Both the position numbers and the translations under genes were made by a program. A stretch of DNA of 64,000 bases, taken from NCBI RefSeq assembly GCF_002237755.1, contig NZ_MWSJ01000007.1, positions 112,418 through 176,417 of the forward strand, read 5' to 3'. The notes below the pieces were generated by a model. The model saw nothing but the letters and a program-made list of their open reading frames with translations. It was not told the origin of the DNA and did no database searches. Positions within the stretch are counted from its first letter, which is position 1; the number at the start of each line of letters is the position of its first letter. The DNA is from Lysinibacillus sp. KCTC 33748. GTDB taxonomy: Bacteria > Bacillota > Bacilli > Bacillales_A > Planococcaceae. This document shows, piece after piece, positions 35,495-44,885 of this stretch.

Positions 35495-35678
35495 TAAAAA
35501 AATCCTTTTCTCACGCTTACTTAACATGAGGAAAGGAATAATGACTTCGTAACCTTTCACTCTTATCGTTCAAGGGGTTTCCCTTGCATCAGGTTGGCAC
35601 CAGCGCATGTCGTGAAATAGTTCATGCAGGTTGCCGGGTTTCACAGGGCCTGACCCTCCACCAGCTCGGGATAAGAGT
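35495..35678 (-). promoter_or_regulatory. S-box (SAM-I) riboswitch of metK
   Basis: On the minus strand P1 arms CTCTTATC / GATAAGAG (35678-35671 and 35576-35569) close the aptamer. It contains the hallmark GGTGGAGGGTCAGGCCCTGT, GAAACCCGGCAACC and GGTGCCAACCTG segments. The expression platform is a terminator (arms from CCTTTCCTCATG and its partner in GAGAAAAGG, T run at 35501-35496). High SAM should stop transcription before metK. Confidence 0.95.
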
Positions 35679-36431
35679 ATCCGTTCAATATCTCATAATA
35701 CGTAAAAGGTCGAACGTTGTCAAATATTTTTAACTTCTTTCAGCAAGTGCCCAAACACCCGCTAAAATAGAGAAACTCAGTGTAAGAACACCACGTCCTG
35801 CAGCATTACCGAAAGCGACATCATGTCGGCTCTCGTGTTGTCGCTTTCGCACAAAGAACATCTCCAGGCCTAAGTACAAAACCGATCTCGTTCGCTTTGT
35901 TTATCTGTAGCGAAAGCAAAGCGTCAGCTAAAGTTATACCATTATTATGAAACCCATTTGTATTATCCTGTAAATTCAAACAAAATAATCCCTACTCTCC
36001 ACCTCACATCATGTGTTAACATATGTGTAACCCTTTACAGCACATTTTGTAGTGAAAGCAAAGCGTCAGCTACGGAACATGTGGTGGATGAAAATGATTG
36101 TAGCCCCTTTTCAATCGAAGACAAGCTCCAACTAATAAAAACAAGCTAAAACTTCACATCCTGTGCGAACCTCATATAAGCCAAAAGCTTCTAGAACACA
36201 ATTTTGCTGTGTCGAAAGTGATTGACTGATCACTTATAATAAATAGGGTAAAATGCATTATCAAAACGAATCAATTTACTTTTTGTCGTTTTCTTGAAAA
36301 GTAATAAAATCTGAAAAATAATTTCTGAATTAGTATAGATTATTTAAGCAATTGTGTTATACTATTTTTGAAATTAAGAAAATCTCCCTCAGACTCAAGG
36401 GAATACTATAAAAAAGGATGGTATTTAATCG
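35679..36431. other. Intergenic region between metK leader and pckA
   Basis: About 750 bases. It has repeat fragments at 35808-35935 and 36045-36085 and, near the right end, the presumed pckA promoter (TATACT at about 36358). No gene is supported. Confidence 0.5.
35808..36085. repeat. Dispersed repeat fragments, copy 6
   Basis: Blocks TTGTCGCTTTCGCACAAAGA (near 35840), TGTAGCGAAAGCAAAGCGTC (near 35910) and TGAAAGCAAAGCGTCAGCTA (near 36055) belong to the family found at 3.6, 30.4 and 47.8 kb. The outer ends are not recognisable. Confidence 0.6.
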
Positions 36432-38018
36432 ATGAATTCAGTAGAAATTGCAAACGAACTGAAGGAATTATTAAGCGGCGGTAACATTAATGTTCAACTT
36501 TCAGTACCACAATTAGCTGAAAAAGCTACTTCTCGTGGTGAAGCTATGTTAACAGTAGATGGCGCAGTTCGTGCAGAAACTGGCAAATACACTGGTCGTT
36601 CACCTAAAGATAAATATACGGTAGAAGAAGAGAGCACAAAAGATAAAATTGACTGGGGAAAAGTTAACCGACCAATTTCTTCTGAAGTGTTTGATAACTT
36701 ATATGTAAAAGTAGTAAAATATTTAAAAGAACGTGACGAATTATTCGTATTCAAAGGCTTTGCTGGTGCTGACAAAGATTCTCAATTAAGCATCCAAGTA
36801 ATCAATGAATATGCTTGGCACAATCTGTTCGCTCATCAATTATTTATCCGTCCAACTAAAGAGGAATTAGCTTCTCATGTTGCTGACTTCACAGTTATCT
36901 CAGCTCCTAATTTCAAAGCAGACCCTGCCGTTGATGGCACTGCTTCTGAAACATTCATCATTGTATCACTTGAAAAGAAAATCATCCTAATCGGTGGTAC
37001 TGAATACGCTGGTGAAATCAAAAAGTCTATTTTCGGTATTATGAACTACTTATTACCACAACAAGGCATCCTTTCAATGCACTGCTCAGCAAACGTTGGT
37101 GAAGCTGGTGATGTTGCATTATTCTTCGGTTTATCTGGTACTGGTAAAACTACTTTATCAGCAGATCCTGACCGTAAGCTTATCGGTGACGATGAACACG
37201 GATGGTCTGATAACGGTGTATTCAACATTGAGGGCGGTTGCTACGCAAAAACAATTAACCTTTCTGCTGAAAAAGAACCAGAAATCTACAACGCAATCCG
37301 CTTCGGATCTGTTTTAGAAAACGTAGCTGTTGATCCAGAAACTCGTGTTTGTGACTATGATGACGGTTCATTAACAGAAAATACACGTGTAGCTTATCCA
37401 ATTCAATACATTGAAAATATTGTTGATCCATCTGTTGCTGGTCACCCAAAAACAATCATCTTCTTAACAGCTGATGCATTTGGCGTATTACCTCCAATCA
37501 GTAAATTAACAAAAGAGCAAGCAATGTACCACTTCCTAAGCGGTTTCACATCTAAACTTGCTGGTACAGAACGTGGTGTAACAGAGCCAGAACCAGTATT
37601 CTCTACTTGCTTCGGTTCTCCATTCCTTCCACTTCCAGCAACAGTTTATGCTGAAATGTTAGGTCAAAAAATTGACGAGCACGGTGCACAAGTATTCTTA
37701 GTGAACACTGGTTGGACTGGTGGCGAATATGGTACTGGTAGCCGCATGAAGCTTTCTTATACTCGTACAATGGTGCGCGCTGCAATTGATGGTAAATTAA
37801 CTGATGTTGAAACAATTCAAGATTCAGTATTCGGTTTAAACATCCCAACTACTATTGAGGGTGTACCAACTGAAGTGCTTAATCCTCGTGATGCATGGGC
37901 AGACAAAGCTGCTTATGATAAAAAAGCTGCTGAACTTGCTGGTTTATTCAACGACAACTTCAAGAAATTCTCAAATGTTTCTGAAGCTATCACAAACCTT
38001 GGTGGTCCATTAAAATAA
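36432..38018 (+). CDS. pckA: Phosphoenolpyruvate carboxykinase (ATP)
   Basis: A 528-residue ATP-type PEPCK, full length. The ATP-binding loop is GLSGTGKT at 233-240, followed by [15 protein letters not shown] (metal ligands). [11 protein letters not shown] near 56-66 binds oxaloacetate and [14 protein letters not shown] near 188-201 holds the active-site lysine. It converts oxaloacetate to PEP, the entry to gluconeogenesis. It is monocistronic, divergent from metK as in B. subtilis, and ends in a strong terminator. In Bacillus pckA is repressed on glucose; no specific operator could be identified here. Confidence 0.96.
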   Translation: MNSVEIANELKELLSGGNINVQLSVPQLAEKATSRGEAMLTVDGAVRAETGKYTGRSPKDKYTVEEESTKDKIDWGKVNRPISSEVFDNLYVKVVKYLKERDELFVFKGFAGADKDSQLSIQVINEYAWHNLFAHQLFIRPTKEELASHVADFTVISAPNFKADPAVDGTASETFIIVSLEKKIILIGGTEYAGEIKKSIFGIMNYLLPQQGILSMHCSANVGEAGDVALFFGLSGTGKTTLSADPDRKLIGDDEHGWSDNGVFNIEGGCYAKTINLSAEKEPEIYNAIRFGSVLENVAVDPETRVCDYDDGSLTENTRVAYPIQYIENIVDPSVAGHPKTIIFLTADAFGVLPPISKLTKEQAMYHFLSGFTSKLAGTERGVTEPEPVFSTCFGSPFLPLPATVYAEMLGQKIDEHGAQVFLVNTGWTGGEYGTGSRMKLSYTRTMVRAAIDGKLTDVETIQDSVFGLNIPTTIEGVPTEVLNPRDAWADKAAYDKKAAELAGLFNDNFKKFSNVSEAITNLGGPLK

Positions 38019-38028
38019 TTTACTAAGC

Positions 38029-38060
38029 AAAGGGAACGATTTCAGTCGTTCCCTTTTTTT
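38029..38060 (+). terminator. Terminator of pckA
   Basis: AAAGGGAACGA / TCGTTCCCTTT followed by TTTTATT. Confidence 0.9.
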
Positions 38061-38149
38061 ATTGTTGAAAGAGGAAATTTTTGTGAAAATTAGGGAGATT
38101 TCCATACTAAGCTACTCGCTATCCTATGTATCTAGCCACTTCCTCTACT

Positions 38150-38196
38150 TTGTTTTTTGCTGCCGCTTCGATTTCGCATTCAAAACAGTAGCGTTT
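38150..38196. repeat. Small dispersed repeat fragment
   Basis: TTTGCTGCCGCTTCGATTTC then GCATTCAAAACAG resembles one interior block of the GCGAAAGC family, inverted. Confidence 0.4.
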
Positions 38197-38222
38197 TAAA
38201 TTAATAGTAGTTCGACAACATA

Positions 38223-38255
38223 CAAAGGGAACGATTCAAGTCATTTCCTTTTTTA
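38223..38255 (+). repeat. Degenerate second copy of the pckA terminator
   Basis: ACAAAGGGAACGATT then AAGTCATTTCCTTTTTTATT repeats the pckA terminator 195 bases downstream with a few mismatches that weaken the stem. Confidence 0.6.
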
Positions 38256-38337
38256 TTTTCCCCTATTTTAGAAAAGCCCACTTTTCATATTGTCAACTTT
38301 GTGTATAATTCATAATAGTAGTTTTAGGGGGAAATAT

Positions 38338-39294
38338 ATGAAAAGAAAGTATAAAGTAATTATTATCATTGTCAGTCTTCTATTAGTATTGTTTGTTGGT
38401 GCTGGATTTTTTGCAGGGAATTATTTTTATAATCTCGCTTTAAATCCTAATACAGATAAATCAGCTGTGCTTGATGCTCCGCACAATTCAATCGCTGTTA
38501 ATCCTAAGGAAGCTAAAGAAAAAGAAGAGAGCGAAAAGTGGTTTAAAGAGAATTACCAGGATTCTTATGTAAAGTCTTTTGATCATTTGAAATTACATGC
38601 CTATACGCTTAAAAATACAAACGAAACAAATAAATGGGCAATTGTTTTCCATGGATATTCATCTGATGGCTCACAAATGTCAAAGTATGCTAAGCATTTT
38701 TATGATTCAGGCTACAATGTTCTCATACCCGATGCAAGAGCTCATGGAAAAAGCGAGGGTGACTATATTGGGATGGGCTGGCACGATCGACTTGATGTAG
38801 TCTCTTGGATTAATAATGTTACCAATTCGGATAAAAACGCTGAAATTATTTTGTATGGTATTTCCATGGGAGGTGCTACAGTGATGATGGCCTCAGGAGA
38901 AGATCTACCTAACAATGTTAAGGCTATAATTGAGGATTGCGGTTATTCCTCAGTTTGGGATGAATTCTCTTACCAATTGCAAGAAATCTTTCATTTACCG
39001 GCCTTTCCTATAATGCACTTCTCTTCAATTGTTACGAAAGTAAGAGCTAACTATACGCTTGGTGAAGCTAATACTGTTGAGCAAGTTGCCAAATCGAAAA
39101 CACCGATGCTATTTATTCATGGAAGTAATGATACATTTGTGCCATCTGATATGCTAAATGAAGTATATGAAGCTGCCAATGTACCGAAGGAAAAAATGAT
39201 AGTTGAGGGTGCTGGACATGGCGGTGCAGAAAGCGTCGCTGGTGATTCGTACTGGGAAACTATTAATAACTTTTTAGAAAAATACGCAGAGTAA
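38338..39294 (+). CDS. Membrane-anchored alpha/beta hydrolase
   Basis: A 318-residue protein from the ATG at 38338, chosen because TAGGGGGAAAT lies just before it; the longer frame adds 16 unsupported residues. A basic N-terminus and one membrane segment (8-32) anchor it, with the hydrolase domain outside. The catalytic serine is in GISMGGATVMM, the acid in HGSNDTFVPSD, and the histidine in GAGHGGAES. It resembles B. subtilis YqkD and other DUF-type serine hydrolases; the substrate is unknown. A TATAAT box (38304-38309) lies 29 bases upstream. It has its own terminator. Confidence 0.82.
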   Translation: MKRKYKVIIIIVSLLLVLFVGAGFFAGNYFYNLALNPNTDKSAVLDAPHNSIAVNPKEAKEKEESEKWFKENYQDSYVKSFDHLKLHAYTLKNTNETNKWAIVFHGYSSDGSQMSKYAKHFYDSGYNVLIPDARAHGKSEGDYIGMGWHDRLDVVSWINNVTNSDKNAEIILYGISMGGATVMMASGEDLPNNVKAIIEDCGYSSVWDEFSYQLQEIFHLPAFPIMHFSSIVTKVRANYTLGEANTVEQVAKSKTPMLFIHGSNDTFVPSDMLNEVYEAANVPKEKMIVEGAGHGGAESVAGDSYWETINNFLEKYAE

Positions 39295-39307
39295 ATATCC
39301 TTTTATC

Positions 39308-39350
39308 AACCGTTCAGGTGCCTGTTAAAAAGCACCTGAACGGTTTTTTA
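39308..39350 (+). terminator. Terminator of the alpha/beta hydrolase gene
   Basis: Stem AACCGTTCAGGTGC / GCACCTGAACGGTT and T run. Confidence 0.92.
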
Positions 39351-39393
39351 AGTCGGCTCGGGCACTTCTTCGATCTACCTAAGCAATTTTCAC

Positions 39394-39434
39394 TAAAAAA
39401 ACTCCATATTACAAAAGGTAATCAAAATGGAGTT
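39394..39434 (-). terminator. Terminator of the metallo-beta-lactamase gene
   Basis: AACTCCATTTT pairs with AATATGGAGTT on the minus strand, followed by TTTTT. Confidence 0.8.
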
Positions 39435-39479
39435 AATTCTCTAAATCCAGTATGCAATTTTCCTTTATTATTCTAAATA

Positions 39480-40487
39480 TCAAAAATAAATGCTTTCAAA
39501 ACCTTGAAGTATTTGGAAATCTATTTTATCCGCTTTTGTCCTTTGAATTATAAAATCTAATCCTTTTTTTGTGTTATCTGCAAATTTAGGCATTGCTTCT
39601 AGAGCATCTGTTAATGGTTTATTAAAGTTGTCCCAATGTATTGGAATAATAAGTTTCGGCTGTATTTCCCGGACAGTTTGCTCATAATACATATTTTGAA
39701 AATCTTGATCCTGAGCTCCTAATACTCCGATTCCTAAAAATAATACATCAGCTTGAATGCCATCCAATGCCCCTTCTATATAGTTAGCACTTGGTTTTAC
39801 AAAAAATGTTTTATGATGATGCGTAATCAAGAAATCGTATGAAGAATCTTCATGATAATCTAGAGCTTTCGCTAGTTGTTTAAGTGGCTCTTTTATTTTT
39901 TCTCCTTCGTCAAAGGTTGGCGAATGTTTTGATTGTAGGACTGTGACAATAAAATCACCAAACTGCATAGCCTTATTTACTTCATATACAGACATTTGTG
40001 TCGTGTTTATACCATTACCAAGTCCTATATTAATTGCTGATTCCGAGCCATATACATGCGTTCCAGTTTGTTTAGCGATATAAGCTAAATCTAATGCATG
40101 ATCATAATGTGTATGAGCTACAAACAATCCCTGAAGTTTATTATGATCTACCCCTATTTTACGAAAGACTTCATTTACAATATTTGTATCTGTTTTCACA
40201 TTGTTAAAAGGCAATATTTTCAATAAGGGCGGACTAGAAATAAAACCATCAATCATTAATTGTGTGTCGCCATCATCAAATAACAAAGATGATGTTCCTA
40301 AAAATGTGACCTTTACCTCCCCTTCGTTTAATGATCTTTGCGATGTATTCGAAGCATAATATTCCTTGTATTGCTGAATGTCTGCTGAAGGTATTAAAAA
40401 CTTATAATAAATAAAAGCTGAAGCGATTATCATCAATACTAATCCTACAATAATAATCTTGCGTCTTTTACTTTTTATGTAATTCAA
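39480..40487 (-). CDS. Membrane-anchored metallo-beta-lactamase fold protein
   Basis: A 335-residue protein starting at TTG 40487, six bases after GAGGAGGC; no ATG fits. A basic N-terminus (NYIKSKRRK) and a membrane segment (near 9-29) anchor it with the domain outside the cell. The metal motif HTHYDHALD is intact, with later ligands in SKHSPTFDEG and PIHWDNF. It resembles UlaG/YfhI-type beta-lactamase-fold hydrolases; the substrate is unknown. Monocistronic. Confidence 0.78.
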   Translation of the reverse strand: MNYIKSKRRKIIIVGLVLMIIASAFIYYKFLIPSADIQQYKEYYASNTSQRSLNEGEVKVTFLGTSSLLFDDGDTQLMIDGFISSPPLLKILPFNNVKTDTNIVNEVFRKIGVDHNKLQGLFVAHTHYDHALDLAYIAKQTGTHVYGSESAINIGLGNGINTTQMSVYEVNKAMQFGDFIVTVLQSKHSPTFDEGEKIKEPLKQLAKALDYHEDSSYDFLITHHHKTFFVKPSANYIEGALDGIQADVLFLGIGVLGAQDQDFQNMYYEQTVREIQPKLIIPIHWDNFNKPLTDALEAMPKFADNTKKGLDFIIQRTKADKIDFQILQGFESIYF

Positions 40488-40549
40488 AAAATAGCCTCCT
40501 CTCAAGACAAACTTGAAATATTAAACTGAAGGAAGACAACTTGAATATC

Positions 40550-41323
40550 TTATTGTCGTTTCATCCATTCACAAAGAGCATGTACTGTCTCGCGATTTTT
40601 GGCAGGTGGATATTGATGCGCGTAGCGATGATCATACCATGTCTCATATGTTTTATTGGCATCTTTTAAATAAAATTCTAACTGTCTAGCATGTTCAATA
40701 TCTACATTTTCATCACGATAGCCATGAATAATAAGGACGGGAGCTGTCATATGCTCTACCTCAAAAAGTGGTGTTCGGGCATCATAAGCCTCTGGTACAC
40801 GATTAGGCGTCCCTCCAATAACACGCTTCATCATCCGGCGCATATCTGTTCGCTCCCAATATGTAGCTGTTGCATCAGATACTCCTGCCCATGTTACAAC
40901 AGATGTAATATCTCTACGTAAGATTGCAGTCCAAAGTGCCATAATACCGCCACGTGAAAAACCAAAGACATGAATATTATCATTACAGAACTGCTTTAGT
41001 ACGTCTACTGCGTATACAGCGTCATAACGATCAGCTCCTGCAAACTCATCTCGACCTTCTCCACCTCGATTGCCACGGTAATATGGGGCAAAAACGATAA
41101 AGCCTCGTGCTGCAAACTGAGCGACACGAGAAGGTCTAACCATACCAATACTTTGCATACCTCCACGTAAATATAAAAAGCCATCATATGTACCTTCTGC
41201 CTTAGGTTCCGCTAATAATCCCTTCACACGTAGACCCTGTGACATATACGTGATTTCCGTTAAACGAATTGCTGGATTAGGTGAAGGATAAGGACGTTTT
41301 TCAACAATCTTACCATTGGTCAT
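40550..41323 (-). CDS. ytmA: S9-type alpha/beta hydrolase YtmA
   Basis: A 257-residue prolyl-oligopeptidase-like hydrolase, the same length as B. subtilis YtmA, which also neighbours pckA. Catalytic serine in FGFSRGGIMALW, aspartate in IHGYRDENVDIEH, and histidine in DHRYAHQYPP near the C-terminus. Substrate not known. The start lies inside the end of the Nudix gene (14-base overlap), so translation is coupled. Confidence 0.82.
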   Translation of the reverse strand: MTNGKIVEKRPYPSPNPAIRLTEITYMSQGLRVKGLLAEPKAEGTYDGFLYLRGGMQSIGMVRPSRVAQFAARGFIVFAPYYRGNRGGEGRDEFAGADRYDAVYAVDVLKQFCNDNIHVFGFSRGGIMALWTAILRRDITSVVTWAGVSDATATYWERTDMRRMMKRVIGGTPNRVPEAYDARTPLFEVEHMTAPVLIIHGYRDENVDIEHARQLEFYLKDANKTYETWYDHRYAHQYPPAKNRETVHALCEWMKRQ

Positions 41324-41774
41324 AATGTTTCAACTCCTCCAGCATTTTCTCCATTCCTTCATCCTTCATATGAAAACTTAAATTTGGATGATTAGTAAAT
41401 TCTTCATCTGTTAGCCAAGTCATTCCGGAAGTTTCTAAATCAAAATCAATGTCCTCCTGCCCCACAAACTGTGCAGTAAAGACCGTTTTACAAAATAAAT
41501 TGTCATCATGAACGGCATATTCAGCAAACCATCTAAGGTTTTTCACATGAACACCAGTTTCCTCGAATACTTCTCTAACCGCTGCCTGCTCCAATGTTTC
41601 CCCAGGTTCTTGCTTTCCACCTGGAACCTCTACACCACGGCGTTTATGAATCGTACACAACCACTTATGTTCATGCTTTAATAAAACCAGTACATGCTTA
41701 GGCTCAATGTCCAATTCGCCTCTTATAAAACTTAAATCCACTCGTAAACCATTTAAATCTGTAAATGAGAACAT
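41310..41774 (-). CDS. ytkD: Nudix hydrolase YtkD-like
   Basis: A 154-residue Nudix protein. The Nudix box is complete: GGKQEPGETLEQAAVREVFE followed by ETGV (GX5EX7REUXEEXGU). B. subtilis YtkD/RppH hydrolyses nucleoside triphosphates and 5'-triphosphate RNA ends; similarity along the whole length and the nearby pckA support this, but the exact substrate is inferred. It precedes ytmA with overlap and follows the XRE-cupin gene by 33 bases, forming a three-gene operon. Confidence 0.8.
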   Translation of the reverse strand: MFSFTDLNGLRVDLSFIRGELDIEPKHVLVLLKHEHKWLCTIHKRRGVEVPGGKQEPGETLEQAAVREVFEETGVHVKNLRWFAEYAVHDDNLFCKTVFTAQFVGQEDIDFDLETSGMTWLTDEEFTNHPNLSFHMKDEGMEKMLEELKHYDQW

Positions 41775-41807
41775 GCTCTTCTGCTCCTTTTTTATATCCC
41801 TAAAGCC

Positions 41808-42368
41808 TTATTTCATAAACTGAGTTGAATCTATTACTAAAAAATAATGACATTCTTTGGCAGATAAATTAATAAATCTATGCTCTGTATCGGCCTCAAA
41901 AAAGAATGAATCCCCCTCGTGTAATTCTTCAATAAAAGTACCGTTGCCTAATTCGACTCGTAAAGCTCCCTGTTTAATAAAAACGAATTCCTTCACCCCT
42001 GATTTATGGGCAGGAAATACCCCAGATTCTTTATTTGCAGGAATTATATTCAAAATAAATTCAATCCCTCTAGAGGGGAACGATGGGGATAATAAATGAC
42101 GCTGGAATCCCGTTTTTTCGTCTATATAAACTGGTCGTTCATCTTTTCTTATGACAATAATATCCCTTTTCTCTTGCTGTTCTAATAACGCGGATAGAGT
42201 AGTATTTAAAGCCTCAGCAATTTGACAGGCAACTTGTATGGTTGGGTTTTTTTCTTCTCGTTCTATTTGAGATAACATAGATGCACTTACCTTACTAACT
42301 GAGGAAAGGTCCTGCAATGTCATATTCCTTTTCTTTCTAATGATATTTACTTGCTTTCCAAATCCCAC
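41808..42368 (-). CDS. XRE-cupin transcriptional regulator
   Basis: A 186-residue regulator with an N-terminal XRE helix-turn-helix (LQDLSSVSKVSASMLSQIER near 19-38) and a C-terminal cupin sensor (HKSGVKEFVFIKQGALRVEL, HEGDSFFFEADTEHRF). It starts at GTG 42368 with AAGGAG nine bases upstream. The ligand is unknown. First gene of the operon with ytkD and ytmA. It is divergent from the lactate-permease-type gene whose promoter has operator-like repeats, so it is one candidate for their regulator. Confidence 0.82.
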   Translation of the reverse strand: MGFGKQVNIIRKKRNMTLQDLSSVSKVSASMLSQIEREEKNPTIQVACQIAEALNTTLSALLEQQEKRDIIVIRKDERPVYIDEKTGFQRHLLSPSFPSRGIEFILNIIPANKESGVFPAHKSGVKEFVFIKQGALRVELGNGTFIEELHEGDSFFFEADTEHRFINLSAKECHYFLVIDSTQFMK

Positions 42369-42416
42369 TTGCTCACGCTCCTTTTCACTATCCTATTGGA
42401 TAAATTTTTATTTTAA

Positions 42417-42518
42417 TTCATCACCAAAAGTTTGAAATGACTATTTACAATGTATATAAGTTGATCTCCGTTCCAACTGGATACCCCAGAAATCAATTCA
42501 ACGTAATGATAACGAGCC
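42417..42518. repeat. Dispersed repeat, minimal copy 8 (about 100 bp)
   Basis: Ends TTCATCACCAAAAG and TAATGATAACGAGCC, with subterminal AGTTGATCTCCGTTCCAACT and AAATCAATTCAAC. The interior is almost absent. Confidence 0.6.
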
Positions 42519-42528
42519 TTTATTTTTA

Positions 42529-42630
42529 CTATAGTGTAATTACGTAGCTACAATCAACAAATAAAATCCCTTAAATTCAACTTCTTTATTTACACTATAG
42601 AATAAATTATATATACTATAGTGTAAATAA
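42529..42630. promoter_or_regulatory. Promoter and operator of the LctP-type permease gene
   Basis: Two perfect 15-base inverted arms TTATTTACACTATAG (42586-42600) and CTATAGTGTAAATAA (42616-42630), 15 bases apart. They overlap a sigma-A-like promoter: TTTACA (42589-42594), 17 bases, TATACT (42612-42617). A third half site CTATAGTGTAA lies at 42529-42539. This is the pattern of a repressor operator. Confidence 0.65.
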
Positions 42631-42651
42631 GTGTCATTAGGAGTGATTTTC

Positions 42652-44130
42652 ATGTTAAAGATCATGTTTGCTCTTTTACCGCTAGTTAGTATTTTATTTA
42701 TGCTTTTCGTTCTGAAGAAATCCTCTATTTTCACAGGTAGTGTAGCAGTACTTATTACAACAGCCATTGCAATTTCTCCTCTTTTTCACACTAGTATAAA
42801 AATATTACCTACTCCGTTTGCTAAAAGCTTTCTTACCACATCACTTGTAGCCTATATTTTGTTTTTTGGTATCCTTTTATTTCATTTTATGGAGCAAGCA
42901 GGCGCTATAGAGAAAATAGCCTCTTCTATTTCTACTTCAACTAATGATCGCATCTATCAAGTTTTGATTCTTGCTTTAGGGCTATCTCCTTTAATAGAGT
43001 CTATTAGCGGTTTTGGTTTAGCTGTTATTGTAATAGCTCCAATTTTAATAGCATTAGGTTTTCACCCTATTCAATCAGCTCTTATCGCACTAATAAGTCT
43101 TTGTATCATTCCATGGGGCACTTTAGCAATGGGAACAATTATCGGTTCAACATTAGCAGATATTCCTTTAACTTCTTTAGGAATCGTGAGCGCATCTATG
43201 TGTATCCCTATTTATATTTATTTCGCTTTTTTAGTTACTTTCATAGGTGCGGGCAAGGAAGCTGTAAAAGAAAAATCTTCAAGTGTTCTCTTCACTGGAT
43301 TGCTATTAGGTGCCTCTGTCTGGTTCTGTAATTGGTTTATTAGTGTAGAACTTGCTGGTTTATTTGGATCATTAACAGTCATTGCTGCAACCTTCTTTAC
43401 CATTAAACGGAAGAATGAAGAATCTTTTTCTAAAAGTCAAAAAGATTTATTTAAAAATCTTTCACCTTACTTACTACTTATTACATTGTTATTCACATCA
43501 AGAATGCTACTTCCACTAAAAAAAATTTTGTTAACTTGGACAATAACGATCGAAAAATTTAATTTTCAATTCTCCCCACTCTATGCTCCAGGTTTTTTTC
43601 TTATGGTCGTTTGTATTTTTACCATTGTTGTTTTTAAATTAAATCGAATCGGCATCTTAGAGAGTATTAAATTAACAATTAACAAATGCTACCCCATTAT
43701 CATCACGACTTTTTTATACATTGTCGTTTCTGAAATAATGTCACAGTCACAAATGATAAAAGTTTTATCATCAGTTGCTGCACAATCTTTTGGTCAATAC
43801 TTTGTGCTGATTACGCCATTAATCGGTGCGATAGGGGGTTTTTTAACGGGAAGTAATACAGCATCCAATACGATGTTTATTCGATTGCAAACAACAACAG
43901 CGCAACAAATCGGAATTTCCCCACTGCTAGCGGCTAGTGCTCAAAATGTGAGCTCATCCCTAATGACAATGGTCAATCCATCTAGAGTCGCACTTAGCTG
44001 CTCAGTTTGTCAAATCAGTGCATTGGAAAATAACGTTCAGAAGAAATTGACGCTCGTAGGTATCGGGACACTATTAATTTTAATCATTGAAATTGCAATA
44101 ATAGTAGTTTTCAATATTAGCTTTCATTAA
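42652..44130 (+). CDS. L-lactate permease family transporter
   Basis: A 492-residue protein with about 13 membrane segments. The family signature near the C-terminus, GAIGGFLTGSNTASNTMFIR, is clear, as is the first-half LGLSPLIESISGFGLAVIVI. LctP/LldP proteins import lactate or glycolate with protons; this diverged, somewhat short member may have another carboxylate. The start at ATG 42652 has AGGAGTG seven bases upstream; an in-frame GTG at 42631 falls in the operator. Monocistronic, controlled by an operator-like promoter. Confidence 0.82.
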   Translation: MLKIMFALLPLVSILFMLFVLKKSSIFTGSVAVLITTAIAISPLFHTSIKILPTPFAKSFLTTSLVAYILFFGILLFHFMEQAGAIEKIASSISTSTNDRIYQVLILALGLSPLIESISGFGLAVIVIAPILIALGFHPIQSALIALISLCIIPWGTLAMGTIIGSTLADIPLTSLGIVSASMCIPIYIYFAFLVTFIGAGKEAVKEKSSSVLFTGLLLGASVWFCNWFISVELAGLFGSLTVIAATFFTIKRKNEESFSKSQKDLFKNLSPYLLLITLLFTSRMLLPLKKILLTWTITIEKFNFQFSPLYAPGFFLMVVCIFTIVVFKLNRIGILESIKLTINKCYPIIITTFLYIVVSEIMSQSQMIKVLSSVAAQSFGQYFVLITPLIGAIGGFLTGSNTASNTMFIRLQTTTAQQIGISPLLAASAQNVSSSLMTMVNPSRVALSCSVCQISALENNVQKKLTLVGIGTLLILIIEIAIIVVFNISFH

Positions 44131-44179
44131 CGGTATCTTCTCTTAACGAAAATAGCGCCTCTAAGGAAAAGCTATCAAA

Positions 44180-44216
44180 GTAGGGTCACTGAAGTTTTTC
44201 AGTGACCCTACCTTTT
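44180..44216. terminator. Bidirectional terminator after the permease gene
   Basis: Stem GTAGGGTCACTGAA / TTCAGTGACCCTAC. Shared with the convergent small gene to the right. Confidence 0.85.
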
Positions 44217-44532
44217 AAGCACGTTTGTTGAAATAAGGAAGTTGCTCCACAAATGTCTTCGTATCCGCATCCCCATATTCATGAACTAGTGCATAAATTT
44301 TTTTTAATCGTAAATCAATTTCATCATTTTCTCTATCAAGATGATATTGGATATATGGCAATTGCGCACGCCACGCATTCGCAATCTCTAACATCTGCAT
44401 TTGCTGAAATATTTTTTCAAATACATCTAATGCTTGTCGGTCTACATTGAGCTCAAAGTTCCACGGTCCTGCATATGGATTTGTATAATACGTTCTATTG
44501 GCAAGTGAAAAATATACACGCTGACGCTCCAT
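44215..44532 (-). CDS. Hypothetical protein, 105 residues
   Basis: A 105-residue soluble protein rich in aromatic and acidic residues (VYFSLANRTYYTNPYAGPWN at 6-25, then a helical part). I do not recognise the family. AAGGAG lies before the ATG, and base composition matches neighbouring genes. Monocistronic, converging on the permease gene. No motif suggests a function. Confidence 0.65.
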   Translation of the reverse strand: MERQRVYFSLANRTYYTNPYAGPWNFELNVDRQALDVFEKIFQQMQMLEIANAWRAQLPYIQYHLDRENDEIDLRLKKIYALVHEYGDADTKTFVEQLPYFNKRA

Positions 44533-44668
44533 CTCAAAACACTCCTTTTTCCATAGTATGGAGGTAAACGTGTTGTTTTATTCGCTGGAATGTCAAACTT
44601 CCTTCACAACTAAGTTAGATGATCTAATTTATAATAAGAAGTAAGGAATAAGGAACGGAGTGAATGCC

Positions 44669-44815
44669 ATGAGTTTAATCACACTCTTAATTGTAGCAGC
44701 AATCATCGTTATTTTAGTAACGGTCGCGACTATTATTAGTGTCAATCGTGCGTATGCTTTTAAACATACAGTTGACGAAAAACCTCAGCAAAGCTTTCAT
44801 CGAGATGATGACTAG
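44669..44815 (+). CDS. Small membrane protein, YtzI-like (48 aa)
   Basis: Reads MSLITLLIVAAIIVILVTVA, then a short cytoplasmic tail with AYAFKHTVDEKPQ. One membrane segment fills residues 3-24. The FKHTVD motif resembles the Bacillus YtzI family of single-pass proteins, function unknown. AACGGAG precedes the ATG. It lies 70 bases before another tiny membrane protein gene and yidD. Confidence 0.65.
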   Translation: MSLITLLIVAAIIVILVTVATIISVNRAYAFKHTVDEKPQQSFHRDDD

Positions 44816-44885
44816 TTCAATTTGTACATTTTTTTTAGCAATTCTTTTATAATATTATTATCAAGTAGAATTTGGAGTGAACGCA

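Noticed and set aside
36494..36775. 93-codon antisense frame in pckA
   Set aside because: It lies wholly within a long, strongly conserved pckA gene on the other strand with no independent support.
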